Shown piece by piece: positions 55,579 to 64,000 of a stretch of DNA of 64,000 nucleotides. Position 1 is the stretch's first letter. The number at the start of each line of letters is the position of its first letter. This DNA comes from Peteryoungia desertarenae (GTDB taxonomy: Bacteria; Pseudomonadota; Alphaproteobacteria; Rhizobiales; Rhizobiaceae). The stretch spans positions 1,828,501 to 1,892,500 of the forward strand of contig NZ_CP058350.1 in the NCBI RefSeq assembly GCF_005860795.2. Reading direction: 5' to 3'. Position numbers and translations under genes: made by a program. Under the pieces are notes generated by a model that did no database searches, had not been told where the DNA came from, and saw nothing but the letters and a program-made list of their open reading frames with translations.

Positions 55579-56329
55579 AACGCTTGCAGATGACGCCTCG
55601 CCTGCTGGGCGCCCTTGGCGCTTCTGGCTTGCCGTCATCCTGGTTCCGATAGCCCTTGGTATTCTGCTGTCACTTGGCACCTGGCAGGTTCAGCGCCTCC
55701 ACTGGAAGGAGGATCTGCTGGCCTCGATCGAGGCGCGCCGAACCGCTGCGCCTGTGTCCGTCGAGGCGATAGAGCAGGAACTGGGCGCTGGTGCAGAGAT
55801 TGACTATCGCGCTGCAACCGCATCGGGCCGTTTCCTGTACGACAAGGAGCGCCATTTCCTTGCGACCCATCGGGGCCAGTCCGGTTTCTATGTTTATACC
55901 CCGCTGGTCATGACCGACGGGCGTTACCTGCTCGTCAATCGCGGCTTCGTTCCGTATGACCGCAAGGAGCCTTCAACCCGTCCCGAAGGCCTGGTTGAGG
56001 GAGAGCAAAAGATCTCCGGCCTTGCCCGTGCGCGTCTTGATGAAAAGCCCTCGGCACTGGTACCGGACAACGACGAAGCGGCCAATATCTTCTACTGGAA
56101 GGACTTGGACCGTATGGCAGCCTCGGTTGACCTGCCACAGGACAAGGTTCTGCCCTTCTTTCTCGATGCGGATGATCAGCCCGTTTCCGGAGGCCTGCCG
56201 ATTGGCGGTGTGACCGTCATCGACCTCCCGAACAACCATCTGCAATATGTCATCACCTGGTATGGCTTGGCCTTCGCACTTGTGTCCGTCGTGCTTTACG
56301 CCCTGGTAAAACGAAGATTCAGATCGTGA
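55571..56329 (+). CDS. SURF1 family cytochrome oxidase biogenesis protein
   Basis: 252 residues from a GTG at 55571, nine bases after GGGAG. Two membrane helices flank a periplasmic domain: RFWLAVILVPIALGILLSLGTWQVQRLHWK at the start, and the C-terminal LQYVITWYGLAFALVSVVLYAL. The loop has the family's GRFLYDKERHFL and GFYVYTPLVMTDGRYLLVNRGFVP strands. SURF1 aids haem a delivery to subunit I. Overlaps DUF983. Confidence 0.94.
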   Translation: MNETLADDASPAGRPWRFWLAVILVPIALGILLSLGTWQVQRLHWKEDLLASIEARRTAAPVSVEAIEQELGAGAEIDYRAATASGRFLYDKERHFLATHRGQSGFYVYTPLVMTDGRYLLVNRGFVPYDRKEPSTRPEGLVEGEQKISGLARARLDEKPSALVPDNDEAANIFYWKDLDRMAASVDLPQDKVLPFFLDADDQPVSGGLPIGGVTVIDLPNNHLQYVITWYGLAFALVSVVLYALVKRRFRS

Positions 56330-56403
56330 ACCGCCGATCGATCGGGTAGGACGATTGCAGGGCGCATCATGTCTCGCGCCTGTTCATCCTGTGGAGATGC
56401 TCT

Positions 56404-56769
56404 ATGTCGATTTTGGCCTTGCTCCTCGTGGCACTCGTTGCTCTCGAGCATATCTATATTCTGGTGCTCGAGATGTTTCTCTGGACGACACCGCGCGGCA
56501 TGAAGGCTTTCGGTATGAAGCCCGAACAGGCAGCCCAGACCAGGGTCATGGCGGCCAATCAGGGCCTCTACAACGGCTTTTTGGCAGCAGGCCTGATTTG
56601 GTCGCTGGTGCATCCCGATCCGGCCTTTGCCTACCAGCTCAAACTGTTTTTCCTTGGCTGTGTGGTGGTTGCGGGCCTATATGGAGGAGCAACGGCGTCG
56701 AAGAAGATCTATGTCATTCAGGCTTTGCCCGCCGCCCTTGCCCTGATCGCTGTCATTCTCGCTGGCTGA
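56404..56769 (+). CDS. DUF1304 domain-containing membrane protein
   Basis: 121 residues with four hydrophobic helices: [49 protein letters not shown] and a final [15 protein letters not shown]. The pattern [13 protein letters not shown] near the N-terminus and [16 protein letters not shown] in the middle fit DUF1304. Function unknown. It lies 74 bases after SURF1 and five before ispH. Confidence 0.85.
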   Translation: MSILALLLVALVALEHIYILVLEMFLWTTPRGMKAFGMKPEQAAQTRVMAANQGLYNGFLAAGLIWSLVHPDPAFAYQLKLFFLGCVVVAGLYGGATASKKIYVIQALPAALALIAVILAG

Positions 56770-56773
56770 ACCG

Positions 56774-57778
56774 ATGAACATGCATGTAGACCGACCGCCC
56801 CTGACAATCCGGCTCTGTGGTCCCCGCGGCTTTTGCGCCGGTGTGGACCGCGCGATCCAGATCGTGGTTCTGGCGCTGAAGCGCTACGGGGCGCCAGTCT
56901 ATGTGCGTCATGAAATCGTCCACAATCGTTATGTGGTCGAGGGGCTGGAAGCCAAGGGCGCCATCTTCGTTGAGGAACTGGACGAGATCCCCGCAGAACA
57001 CCGTGAACAGCCGGTCGTCTTTTCGGCCCACGGTGTTCCGAAATCCGTGCCGGAAGATGCCGCGAGCCGCAACCTATTCTATCTGGATGCGACCTGTCCG
57101 CTGGTCTCCAAGGTCCACAAGCAGGCCATGCGCCATGAGCGACTTGGTCGGCACGTCATCCTGATCGGCCACGAAGGCCATCCGGAAGTCATCGGCACCA
57201 TGGGCCAGCTGCCGCCGGGCAGCGTCTCGTTGATCGAAACGGTCGAGGATGCCGACGCCTATGAGCCCGCCGATCCCGACAATCTCGGCTACGTCACCCA
57301 GACGACGCTGTCGGTCGATGACACCGCCGGCGTGATCGCACGTCTCATGGAGCGTTTCCCGAACCTCACGCCGCCTTCCGCCGACAGCATCTGCTACGCC
57401 ACGACCAACCGTCAGGAAGCCGTCAAACAGGCCGCTCCGGGCTGCGATCTCTTCATCGTTGTGGGAGCGCCGAATTCTTCCAACTCGAAGCGCCTCGTCG
57501 AAGTCGCCTTGAGGGCAGGGGCCACGCGTTCGCTTCTCGTCCAGCGCGCCTCCGAGATCGACTGGGACTATGTCGGCAACATCCGCACGCTCGGCATCTC
57601 CGCCGGCGCCTCCGCTCCGGAAGTCATTGTCGATGAAATCATCGAAGCCTTCCGCCAGCGCTTCGACGCCAAGGTGGAACTGGCGATCACCGCAGAAGAA
57701 AACGAGCACTTCCTCGTCAATCGTGAGCTTCGCGATGTGGAGCTGACCCGCGAGGATATGGCCTGGGTGAATGGCTGA
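56774..57778 (+). CDS. ispH: 4-hydroxy-3-methylbut-2-enyl diphosphate reductase
   Basis: 334 residues. Last step of the MEP pathway: HMBPP to IPP and DMAPP. Fe-S cysteines in [30 protein letters not shown] and the later [22 protein letters not shown] near C-terminal [16 protein letters not shown] motif is typical. dxs at 10.8 kb gives the first step. Confidence 0.97.
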   Translation: MNMHVDRPPLTIRLCGPRGFCAGVDRAIQIVVLALKRYGAPVYVRHEIVHNRYVVEGLEAKGAIFVEELDEIPAEHREQPVVFSAHGVPKSVPEDAASRNLFYLDATCPLVSKVHKQAMRHERLGRHVILIGHEGHPEVIGTMGQLPPGSVSLIETVEDADAYEPADPDNLGYVTQTTLSVDDTAGVIARLMERFPNLTPPSADSICYATTNRQEAVKQAAPGCDLFIVVGAPNSSNSKRLVEVALRAGATRSLLVQRASEIDWDYVGNIRTLGISAGASAPEVIVDEIIEAFRQRFDAKVELAITAEENEHFLVNRELRDVELTREDMAWVNG

Positions 57779-57793
57779 GTGTGTGAGTGGTGG

Positions 57794-58093
57794 TCAGAGA
57801 TGCTTTTCAGGCAGCATCCTGACATGCGGTACGCGCACAATCAAAATATCGACAAGGCACTGCCGATGATAGATCACATGACTGCCATGGTTGAACCTGC
57901 GATAGGTTCGATGAGAACGGGGATGCCTGAAGGTTGCGCCTGAATCGGGATGCGTCGCGAGCATTTCAAAAATATCGCGTATTCCAGCGAGATAGACATC
58001 GGTCTGGGCCTCACCGAACATATCGATGCTGCTTTGGAGCAGAGTGAGGATGTCTCTGTCGGCCGCACGCGACAGGACATATCTACCCGCCAT
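57794..58093 (-). CDS. parE: ParE/RelE-family toxin
   Basis: 99 residues from MAGRYVLSRAADR. Typical ParE features: YVLSRAADRDILTLLQ, a THPDSGATFRH helix-strand and the C-terminal VIYHRQCLVDILIVRVPH strands. ParE toxins poison gyrase, but the ParE/RelE split is uncertain by eye. It overlaps the antitoxin gene by 11 bases. Confidence 0.87.
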   Translation of the reverse strand: MAGRYVLSRAADRDILTLLQSSIDMFGEAQTDVYLAGIRDIFEMLATHPDSGATFRHPRSHRTYRRFNHGSHVIYHRQCLVDILIVRVPHVRMLPEKHL

Positions 58094-58328
58094 TCTGTCG
58101 CGCTTTCGCCTCAACGAGGATGTCGTCCAGAGTCCGCTCGCTTTCGCCGCTCGTCTCTCCCTCGTCCAGGGCGTTCAACAGCGCTTCATATCGCGCTTCT
58201 TCTTCCTCAAGCAGCCTGAGACCTGCCCGGACAGCCTCGCTTGCCGATCCATACCGACCGCTAGCCGTCAGCTTTGCAAGGAATGCGGTGAAGTGATCTC
58301 CAAGGTTGATGCTTGTGGTGTTGCTCAT
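58083..58328 (-). CDS. parD: ParD-family antitoxin
   Basis: 81 residues from MSNTTSINLGDHF. A ribbon-helix-helix N-terminus (TSINLGDHFTAFLAKLTASGRYGSASEAVRAGL) and an acidic C-terminal arm (EALLNALDEGETSGESERTLDDIL) for toxin binding. The minus-strand sequence upstream holds TATAGT at 58364-58369 within an imperfect repeat, the probable promoter/operator. Confidence 0.9.
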   Translation of the reverse strand: MSNTTSINLGDHFTAFLAKLTASGRYGSASEAVRAGLRLLEEEEARYEALLNALDEGETSGESERTLDDILVEAKARQNGG

Positions 58329-58508
58329 GATCAGCCCTTCTTGGTATCTGTGCGCGACATTACTATACTTTGGTAGTTGAGCCAATCGTGAAGGATGGGT
58401 TCATATCTCCCGCCCCATTTCCTGTGCCCGATCTCGTTCCTGGGCTGGCACTCTCCGTCGCACCGTTATAGGACTTTGGACCTGATCAAAGCGGCACGGA
58501 ATTCACCA

Positions 58509-59474
58509 GTGGCAGTCTATACCGATATCAACGAAATCGACCTCAAGGCCTTTCTTGCCCAGTATGACGCTGGCGAGTTGCTCTCCTACAAGGGCATTGC
58601 CGAGGGCGTGGAAAACTCCAACTTCCTGCTGCACACCTCGAAATTCCCGCTGATCCTCACACTCTACGAGAAGCGCGTGGAAAAGTCGGATCTGCCCTTT
58701 TTCCTCGGCCTGATGCACCATCTCTCCGAGCGCGGTCTGAACTGCCCGCTGCCCCTGCCGCGCAAGGATGGTGAACTGCTCGGCGAGCTGTCAGGGCGTC
58801 CGGCAGCCCTCATCTCCTTCCTTGAAGGCATGTGGCTGAGAAAACCCGAGGCCCAGCATTGCCGCGAAGTGGGAGCGGCGCTCGCCAGGATGCACATCGC
58901 CGGCGAAGGCTTCGAACTGACGCGCCCGAATGCCCTGTCGCTCGAAGGCTGGCAGACGCTCTGGGCGAAGTCCGAGGCGCGCGCCGACGAGGTGGAGGAG
59001 GGGCTGGAAGCCGAAATCGGTGCCGAGCTCGATGTCCTGGCCACCCATTGGCCGAAGGACCTGCCCGCTGGCGTCATCCATGCCGATCTCTTTCCCGATA
59101 ACGTCTTTTTTCTCGGCGATAGCCTGTCGGGCCTGATCGACTTCTATTTCGCCTGCAATGACCTCCTCGTCTATGACCTGTCGATCTGCCTGAATTCCTG
59201 GTGCTTCGAAAAGGACGGCGCCTATAACATCACCAAGGGCAAGGCGATGATCGAGGGCTACCAATCGGTTCGCCCGCTATCGGCTGCCGAGATCGAGGCG
59301 CTGCCAATCCTCTGCCGCGGGTCTGCGCTGCGCTTCTTCCTCACCCGCCTTTATGACTGGCTGACGACACCGGCAGGCGCCTTGGTGGTCAAGAAGGACC
59401 CGCTCGAATATCTGAAGAAGCTCCGCTTCCACCGCGCCGTCACCAATGCCTCCGAATACGGACTGATCGCATGA
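58509..59474 (+). CDS. thrB: Homoserine kinase (ThrB2, phosphotransferase fold)
   Basis: 321 residues from a GTG ([10 protein letters not shown]). APH-type kinase, not the GHMP type: the N-terminal [16 protein letters not shown]-loop-like turn, [13 protein letters not shown] with the catalytic HxD, and [21 protein letters not shown] with the metal Asp. Phosphorylates homoserine for threonine synthesis. It ends in ATGA overlap with rnhA. Confidence 0.95.
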   Translation: MAVYTDINEIDLKAFLAQYDAGELLSYKGIAEGVENSNFLLHTSKFPLILTLYEKRVEKSDLPFFLGLMHHLSERGLNCPLPLPRKDGELLGELSGRPAALISFLEGMWLRKPEAQHCREVGAALARMHIAGEGFELTRPNALSLEGWQTLWAKSEARADEVEEGLEAEIGAELDVLATHWPKDLPAGVIHADLFPDNVFFLGDSLSGLIDFYFACNDLLVYDLSICLNSWCFEKDGAYNITKGKAMIEGYQSVRPLSAAEIEALPILCRGSALRFFLTRLYDWLTTPAGALVVKKDPLEYLKKLRFHRAVTNASEYGLIA

Positions 59475-59938
59475 AGCATGTCGAGATCTACACAGATGGT
59501 GCCTGTTCGGGCAATCCCGGCCCTGGCGGCTGGGGCGCCATCCTGCGTTATGGCGAGACCGAGAAGGAGCTTTTTGGTGGCGAGGCGGAGACGACCAACA
59601 ATCGCATGGAACTGCTGGCCACCATCACGGCGCTGAACGCGCTCAAATCGCCCTGCGAGGTCGATCTTTACAGCGACAGCAAATATGTCATGGACGGTAT
59701 TTCCAAGTGGATCTTCGGCTGGAAGAAAAACGGCTGGAAGACAGCCGACAGGAAGCCGGTCAAGAATGGCGAACTCTGGCAGCAGCTTGACGCCGCCAAC
59801 CAGCGCCACAAGGTCAAGTGGCACTGGGTGAAGGGCCATGCCGGGCACCCGGAAAACGAACGCGCCGACGAGCTTGCCCGCAAGGGCATGGAGCCTTTCA
59901 AGACCTCGACATTCGGCAAGTCTCTGCTGGTGAAGTAG
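59471..59938 (+). CDS. rnhA: Ribonuclease HI
   Basis: 155 residues. Active site: D in [20 protein letters not shown] in [14 protein letters not shown] in [12 protein letters not shown], and H and D in [19 protein letters not shown]. All the catalytic residues are present. Cuts RNA in RNA-DNA hybrids. It overlaps thrB by 4 bases. Confidence 0.98.
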   Translation: MKHVEIYTDGACSGNPGPGGWGAILRYGETEKELFGGEAETTNNRMELLATITALNALKSPCEVDLYSDSKYVMDGISKWIFGWKKNGWKTADRKPVKNGELWQQLDAANQRHKVKWHWVKGHAGHPENERADELARKGMEPFKTSTFGKSLLVK

Positions 59939-59958
59939 GTCTCACCGCCAGCGCCCCG

Positions 59959-60903
59959 TCAGGGTTCCAGCGCCTCGTAGGTCCACAGACTGTCGGAATT
60001 GGCGGAGGCGCTGAGCATGATGGCGAGCTTTCCACTGTCCCGATCAAGCCGGACATCGGAGGAAAATCCGAGATCGCCGCCCGAATGGCCAACGATCGGC
60101 CCCTCAAGCTCAATGCCCATGCCATAGCCGACACCCAGCGGATCGTTCAGCAGCTCGCGCATCATGGCGGGCGAGAGCAGCGACTGTTTCGTGAAAAGCG
60201 CATGATAAAACTTCGCCACATCGGCGGCAGAGGCAATCACGCCGCCATCGCCAAAGCCTTCATGGGCGTAGTAGTCGCGATATTGTTGCCCGTCTTCATG
60301 TCCTGTCGGAAAGCTTTCGGGCAGTGGGACCGAGCCAAAGACAAAGGCGCCCGTCATGCCGGCAGGTCGCAGGACAAGTCGCTCCATGGCCGCTGCATAG
60401 GTTTCGCCGGTCACTGCTTCGATGATCAGCCCAAGCAGAACGTAATTGGTGTTGGAATAATTGAAGTCTGTACCGGGTTCGAACAGAGGAGCCTGGTCAA
60501 AGGCATAGGTCAGCGCCGTATGCGGTTCTTGAACCGTGTCGGGATCATCCAGCGCATCGGTCAGATAGGAGTCATCGAGATAGTCCGGCAAGCCGCTGGT
60601 CATGGTCAGAAGCTGCCGCAGGGTCACTCGCGAGCTCTGCGGCAACCCGCTCAGGATGGCATCGGGGAGATAGCCGCCAACAGTCTCGTCAAGTTTGAGC
60701 ATGCCATCCTCCACCAGACGCAGAACGGCAACGGAGGTCATTGTTTTGCCGACTGAGGCGATGGCAAACGGCGTTTCGACCGTTGCACCGCCCTCTACCA
60801 TCACCGAGGCCGCGCCATTGGCTTCGCGATACTGTATCGTCGCTATATCCCCCGCATGCGCCAGTCCGGGCAGCAGCAGGGCCATGTATAGAAGGCGTCT
60901 CAC
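59959..60903 (-). CDS. Beta-lactamase-fold serine hydrolase
   Basis: 314 residues from a GTG with a signal peptide ending AHAGD. Active-site motifs: SVGK (Ser-x-x-Lys), YSNTNYVLLG (Tyr-x-Asn) and HSGG (third motif, here with His). It belongs to the class C-like/esterase/D-aminopeptidase group; the substrate could be an ester or a peptide. Periplasmic. Convergent with rnhA. Confidence 0.88.
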   Translation of the reverse strand: MRRLLYMALLLPGLAHAGDIATIQYREANGAASVMVEGGATVETPFAIASVGKTMTSVAVLRLVEDGMLKLDETVGGYLPDAILSGLPQSSRVTLRQLLTMTSGLPDYLDDSYLTDALDDPDTVQEPHTALTYAFDQAPLFEPGTDFNYSNTNYVLLGLIIEAVTGETYAAAMERLVLRPAGMTGAFVFGSVPLPESFPTGHEDGQQYRDYYAHEGFGDGGVIASAADVAKFYHALFTKQSLLSPAMMRELLNDPLGVGYGMGIELEGPIVGHSGGDLGFSSDVRLDRDSGKLAIMLSASANSDSLWTYEALEP

Positions 60904-61047
60904 GGTAATGCCACGAGCTTATCAAGCTGTGCAGCAAGTATCGAAAAAGCGCTTAACTGGTTCATGACGTTGCTGCCCCCTCAGCTTGAACATCGAATGG
61001 TTACGAAAGATCGGCAATTCTTGGCGATCAATCAACCCTTTTCCGCT

Positions 61048-61251
61048 TCAGGCCGCGATCTTCTGGGCGAGGTCCTTAGCCGTCAGATAGCAATTCGATA
61101 CAAGTTGCCCGTCACGCGCGATGGCAAAGACACCATAAGGCGTCGGCGAGAGTTTTCTCACATCGATCAGTTCCAGTGTGCTTATGCCATCCTCACTTAC
61201 GATCGGATGAGGATGGTGAAGATTCGCTGCTTCTTTAAGGACCCGGATCAC
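61048..61251 (-). CDS. Small hypothetical protein
   Basis: 67 residues from a GTG (6 bases after GGA), ending ...TAKDLAQKIAA. The C-terminal part, PTPYGVFAIARDGQLVSNCYLT, looks like a folded strand-turn-strand, and the codons are typical of the window. Divergent from the Dabb gene. No signal peptide or known motif. Start is a guess. Confidence 0.45.
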   Translation of the reverse strand: MIRVLKEAANLHHPHPIVSEDGISTLELIDVRKLSPTPYGVFAIARDGQLVSNCYLTAKDLAQKIAA

Positions 61252-61359
61252 GAAGCATCCGGCATTGTCTCGAAGCAGGCAGCCGCCGCCGTTTCCTGCC
61301 CTTGCCCTTTCTCGCATTCTGCCTATCCTGCGCACGCAAAAGACAACGAGGAGACATCC

Positions 61360-61668
61360 ATGATCCAGCATTGCGTGTTCCTGCGCTTCAAGGCGGCTGT
61401 TCAACAGGCAGAAAAACAGGCGATCTATGATGGTATTCTGGCGCTCAAGGATGTCGTACCGGGCATGCTGGATGTGAAATTCGGCCCGAACGTCTCCCCC
61501 GAGGGTCTCAGCAGCGGCTATGATGACGGCTTCATCGTCACCTTCGAGAATGAGATCGACCGCGACTACTACCTCAAGCATCCCGATCATGTGGCCGTTG
61601 GCGAACGGATCGTCAGCGCCACCGATGGTGGCCTCGCCGGTATTCTGGTCTTCGATCTGGCCGCCTGA
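61360..61668 (+). CDS. Dabb (stress-responsive A/B barrel) domain protein
   Basis: 102 residues from MIQHCVFLRFK, with GAGGAG just before. A ferredoxin-like dimeric barrel: VFLRFKAAVQQAEKQAIYDGI, VPGMLDVKFGPNVSPEGL, GFIVTFENEIDRDYYLKHPDH. Such proteins range from polyketide cyclase-like enzymes to stress proteins of unknown function. It ends before a bidirectional terminator. Confidence 0.87.
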   Translation: MIQHCVFLRFKAAVQQAEKQAIYDGILALKDVVPGMLDVKFGPNVSPEGLSSGYDDGFIVTFENEIDRDYYLKHPDHVAVGERIVSATDGGLAGILVFDLAA

Positions 61669-61686
61669 CCGGGCGAGACTTATAAA

Positions 61687-61710
61687 AAAGGCCCGGTTTC
61701 CCGAGCCTTT
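61687..61710. terminator. Bidirectional terminator between Dabb and peroxiredoxin genes
   Basis: AAAGGC-(C)-CGG-TTTC-CCG-(A)-GCCTTT: a nine-pair stem with one mismatch. The plus strand reads GCCTTTC at its end and the minus strand reads CTTTTTTATA. It lies between convergent genes. Confidence 0.72.
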
Positions 61711-61734
61711 CAAGTCAAATATTAAGGCAATGGT

Positions 61735-62220
61735 TCAGAGCTGCTCGATCATCGTGGCAGCGGACGAGACTGTGGCCTGGCCCGGGTTTTCTTCAATGTT
61801 GAGGCTTTTCACCACGCCGTCTTCAACCAGCATGGAATAGCGCTTCGAGCGAACACCGAGACCACCTGCCGAAAGATCGGCATCAAGCCCGATCGCCTTG
61901 GTGAAGGAAGCATCCCAGTCGGCGAGGAAATGGATCTTGCCCATGCCGCCGGACTGCTGCGCCCAGGCACCCATGACATGCCAGTCATTGACGGAGATGA
62001 CGGCAATGGCGTCGACGCCGCGGGCCAGAATCTGATCGCGGTTCTCCAGATATCCGGGAAGGTGATTGAGCGTGCAGGTTGGCGTGAATGCACCGGGAAC
62101 GGCGAAAAGTACGACCTTCTTGCCGGCAAAGAGTGAGTCGGTGGTCACTTCCACCGGGCCATCCGCGGTCTTTTCCTTGAATGTTGCCGAGGGCAGCTTC
62201 TCACCAATCGAAATCGTCAT
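61735..62220 (-). CDS. Peroxiredoxin (Prx5/hybrid type)
   Basis: 161 residues. The peroxidatic Cys is in PGAFTPTCTLNHLP, with the conserved Pro/Thr around it and an Arg in GLGVRSKRYSML. Prx5 family: reduces H2O2 and alkyl hydroperoxides using glutathione or thioredoxin. No resolving Cys is evident nearby. Alone, convergent with the Dabb gene. Confidence 0.94.
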   Translation of the reverse strand: MTISIGEKLPSATFKEKTADGPVEVTTDSLFAGKKVVLFAVPGAFTPTCTLNHLPGYLENRDQILARGVDAIAVISVNDWHVMGAWAQQSGGMGKIHFLADWDASFTKAIGLDADLSAGGLGVRSKRYSMLVEDGVVKSLNIEENPGQATVSSAATMIEQL

Positions 62221-62295
62221 GGAAAATCACTCCTTGTCTGGATTGCAGCGCCGGTGTCTGAATGACTGCGCGTTGCCCGCGAATATAGAAACACC

Positions 62296-63135
62296 CTATT
62301 CAAAGGCAAGCGCGCTTTCCATGGCGCGATCATTCCCCAGAATCAGCACACCCCATTCTTGGCCCGAAATGCTGTAATTCTTGGGGAGCTTGCCGATCTT
62401 CACGGCCACTTCCATCCGTCCATTTTCTCTTTTCAGCACGTCGTGATCCATGAAGACATGGCCACTCGGCCCCGTCACAAAAATCTGCGGGTCCGTGACA
62501 CCTTCGGGAAGCTCCAGGGTCAGATCGAGCTGCTTATGGTCGTCGTGCATCGTGTGAGCGACGATACGAAATGTTTCCGAGGGGGCTTCGGGAAGGGTCG
62601 TGCGAGCGCGCGCCACAAGTGCGGCCTCAACCGGATTGGCCGGCGCTGCAGTATGGATGGACAGCGAAAGATCTGCCTGAAACGGAATGCAGATGTTTTG
62701 ACACACGCCAATAAACGCCTGGATATCAATGGCGTGCTCGCCCCCATCCGCAGGCCCTTTGAGCGTCACAGGTAACAGGACTGTTGCATCATAACCGATG
62801 TCGCGGAGCCCGCTTTTGTCGAGCAATTTCGGGACCGGAAAAGCAATTTCCTCAACACTGAAAGCGCTGCCTTCATGGGGTGTCAGCGTTGGTGGAATGC
62901 CGGCATCGCCGGGCTCTTTCCAGTAGGTGATCCAGCCTGCCTGCGGCTCGATGACCAGCGCGCCCTGGTAAATGCCGCCCCCATCGGGCGGAAGAACTAT
63001 GAGCCGCATGCGCCCGCCTTCATTCACCGCCCAGTCGCTGGTCGCGGCCATAGCCTGCGGAATGAGGACGGAAAGACCTGCAACGAGGCCAAGCGCCAGA
63101 TACAGGAAACGTTTTAGGGCAGGGAGCGTTGTCAT
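62296..63135 (-). CDS. Exported protein with DsbD-like N-terminal domain
   Basis: 279 residues. A signal peptide ends near AMAATSD. The domain, with GWITYWKEPGDAGIPPTL and the paired cysteines FIGVCQNICIPF, is the periplasmic alpha domain of DsbD without the membrane and thioredoxin parts. It may take electrons from a separate CcdA-like protein, or reduce a partner such as a c-type cytochrome factor. Divergent from yqgE. Confidence 0.85.
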   Translation of the reverse strand: MTTLPALKRFLYLALGLVAGLSVLIPQAMAATSDWAVNEGGRMRLIVLPPDGGGIYQGALVIEPQAGWITYWKEPGDAGIPPTLTPHEGSAFSVEEIAFPVPKLLDKSGLRDIGYDATVLLPVTLKGPADGGEHAIDIQAFIGVCQNICIPFQADLSLSIHTAAPANPVEAALVARARTTLPEAPSETFRIVAHTMHDDHKQLDLTLELPEGVTDPQIFVTGPSGHVFMDHDVLKRENGRMEVAVKIGKLPKNYSISGQEWGVLILGNDRAMESALAFE

Positions 63136-63299
63136 GGTTCATGGCTCTAGAATAGTGGCATGGGGAATGCCAGACACGCTTTTTCTTTTGTCATCATTTT
63201 CGGTTGATCGCACGCAGCTTCTGCCCCATCTTGATGAATGAGAGGAATTCAAGCGGAACTCCAGCCCCAAGGCCAGAAGGCTCATCAAAGGAGGCAGGC

Positions 63300-63905
63300 A
63301 TGGCTTTAGTGTCCCCGAATACCCAGCGCGAGCGTGGCTATCTCGATGGCCAGTTCCTGATTGCCATGCCCAACATGGTGGATGGCAACTTCGCCCGAAC
63401 CGTCATCTATATCTGTGCCCATTCCGATGCCGGCGCCATGGGTTTCGTGATCAACCGCGCCCAGCCTGTCACCTTTGCCGAGATGCTGCTGCATCTCGAA
63501 CTGATCGACCGCAATGATGCGATCATGCTGCCAGACCATGCCCGCCATTTTCCGATCCAGTGCGGCGGCCCGGTCGAGCAGAACCGGGGCTTTGTACTCC
63601 ATTCGGATGATTATCTCTCCGACAGCTCGATCCCTGTCAGCGACGACATCTCGCTGACCGCCACGCTCGACATCGTGCGTGCCATTTCCGACGGACGTGG
63701 ACCTCGTCGCGCCACCATGCTGCTCGGCTATGCCGGCTGGGGGCCGGGCCAGCTTGAAAGCGAAATCGCCGCCAATGGCTGGTTAAACTGTCCCTCGACC
63801 GAAGAACTGCTCTTCGACCGCCGCCTCGATAGCAAATACGACCGCGCCCTGTCACTGATGGGCATCAACCCGGCCATGCTGTCGATGGATGCGGGGCATG
63901 CGTGA
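63300..63905 (+). CDS. YqgE/AlgH family protein
   Basis: 201 residues from [13 protein letters not shown], preceded by AAAGGAGG. UPF0301/YqgE marks: [55 protein letters not shown] and [20 protein letters not shown]. Function unknown; some relatives affect exopolysaccharide regulation. Monocistronic. Confidence 0.94.
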   Translation: MALVSPNTQRERGYLDGQFLIAMPNMVDGNFARTVIYICAHSDAGAMGFVINRAQPVTFAEMLLHLELIDRNDAIMLPDHARHFPIQCGGPVEQNRGFVLHSDDYLSDSSIPVSDDISLTATLDIVRAISDGRGPRRATMLLGYAGWGPGQLESEIAANGWLNCPSTEELLFDRRLDSKYDRALSLMGINPAMLSMDAGHA

Positions 63906-64000
63906 TGAGACGTTGAAGTTTAGCGGGTGAAATCGGCAGCTGAGAAAGCCGCCGGCAAGCAGCTATTCATCGTCGGTTGCGGCAAAGACCAAGCCAAATA
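63906..64000. other. Window end, possible tail of a minus-strand gene
   Basis: No complete gene. Read on the minus strand, one frame ends ...SCLPAAFSAADFTR before a stop near 63920, with codons typical of the region. Another frame ends ...LVFAATDDE near 63963. Either might be the C-terminus of a gene outside the window. Not resolvable here. Confidence 0.25.

Overview
The window looks like a piece of the main chromosome of an alphaproteobacterium of the order Rhizobiales, most likely family Rhizobiaceae (Rhizobium/Agrobacterium group). This rests on high GC, dense coding, several rhizobial-type chemoreceptors, a BioMNY biotin transporter, RibB with a degenerate RibA-like tail, an aminoglycoside-phosphotransferase-type homoserine kinase next to rnhA, and the gene order coxB-coxA-ctaB-coxF-ctaG-coxC-DUF983-SURF1. 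It is an inference from gene content, not a database match. I saw no rRNA, tRNA, IS element, prophage or CRISPR array.

1-10 kb: the 3' end of a chemoreceptor gene, a small secreted protein, an RNA methyltransferase pair (RumA-like and TlyA), a candidate anti-Shine-Dalgarno small RNA, a DUF4424 exported protein, a full CHASE3-like/HAMP chemoreceptor, two small stress-type proteins, Fe superoxide dismutase, a YkgJ cysteine-cluster protein and an MFS transporter. 10-20 kb: a DUF1778/GNAT toxin-antitoxin pair with a perfect palindromic operator, dxs, a pirin, a TAXI-type TRAP transporter, a TerC family protein with a structured leader, xseB and a histone-deacetylase-like hydrolase. 20-30 kb: a hotdog protein, a soluble PAS chemoreceptor, bioMNY, a TetR-controlled tautomerase/VOC/tautomerase cluster with a triple operator, an AlkZ/YcaQ-like glycosylase, and an Xre/RES toxin-antitoxin pair with its own operator.

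30-49 kb: mainly housekeeping (ribB, aroC, fabI, pdxH, dnaJ-like, tldD, D-Ala-D-Ala carboxypeptidase). Among these are a GGDEF-EAL protein, a SoxR gene with a textbook SoxR box driving a divergent MFS pump, a VapBC-type pair and an IalB-like protein. 49-57 kb: the aa3-type cytochrome c oxidase operon with assembly factors, headed by a perfect FNR/FixK box. 57-64 kb: ispH, ParDE, thrB, rnhA, a serine hydrolase, a Dabb protein, a peroxiredoxin, a DsbD-N-like protein and YqgE.

Two themes recur. One is redox and oxygen control: SoxR, the FNR box, SodB, peroxiredoxin, cytochrome oxidase and a PAS receptor. The other is small, locally regulated modules (four toxin-antitoxin pairs and the TetR cluster), each with inverted-repeat control DNA or coupled translation. 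The best candidates for new biology are the sRNA at about 3145-3278, the TetR/triple-operator cluster at 24.6-26.7 kb, the terC leader, the long hairpin at 37265-37322 and the FNR box in front of coxB.
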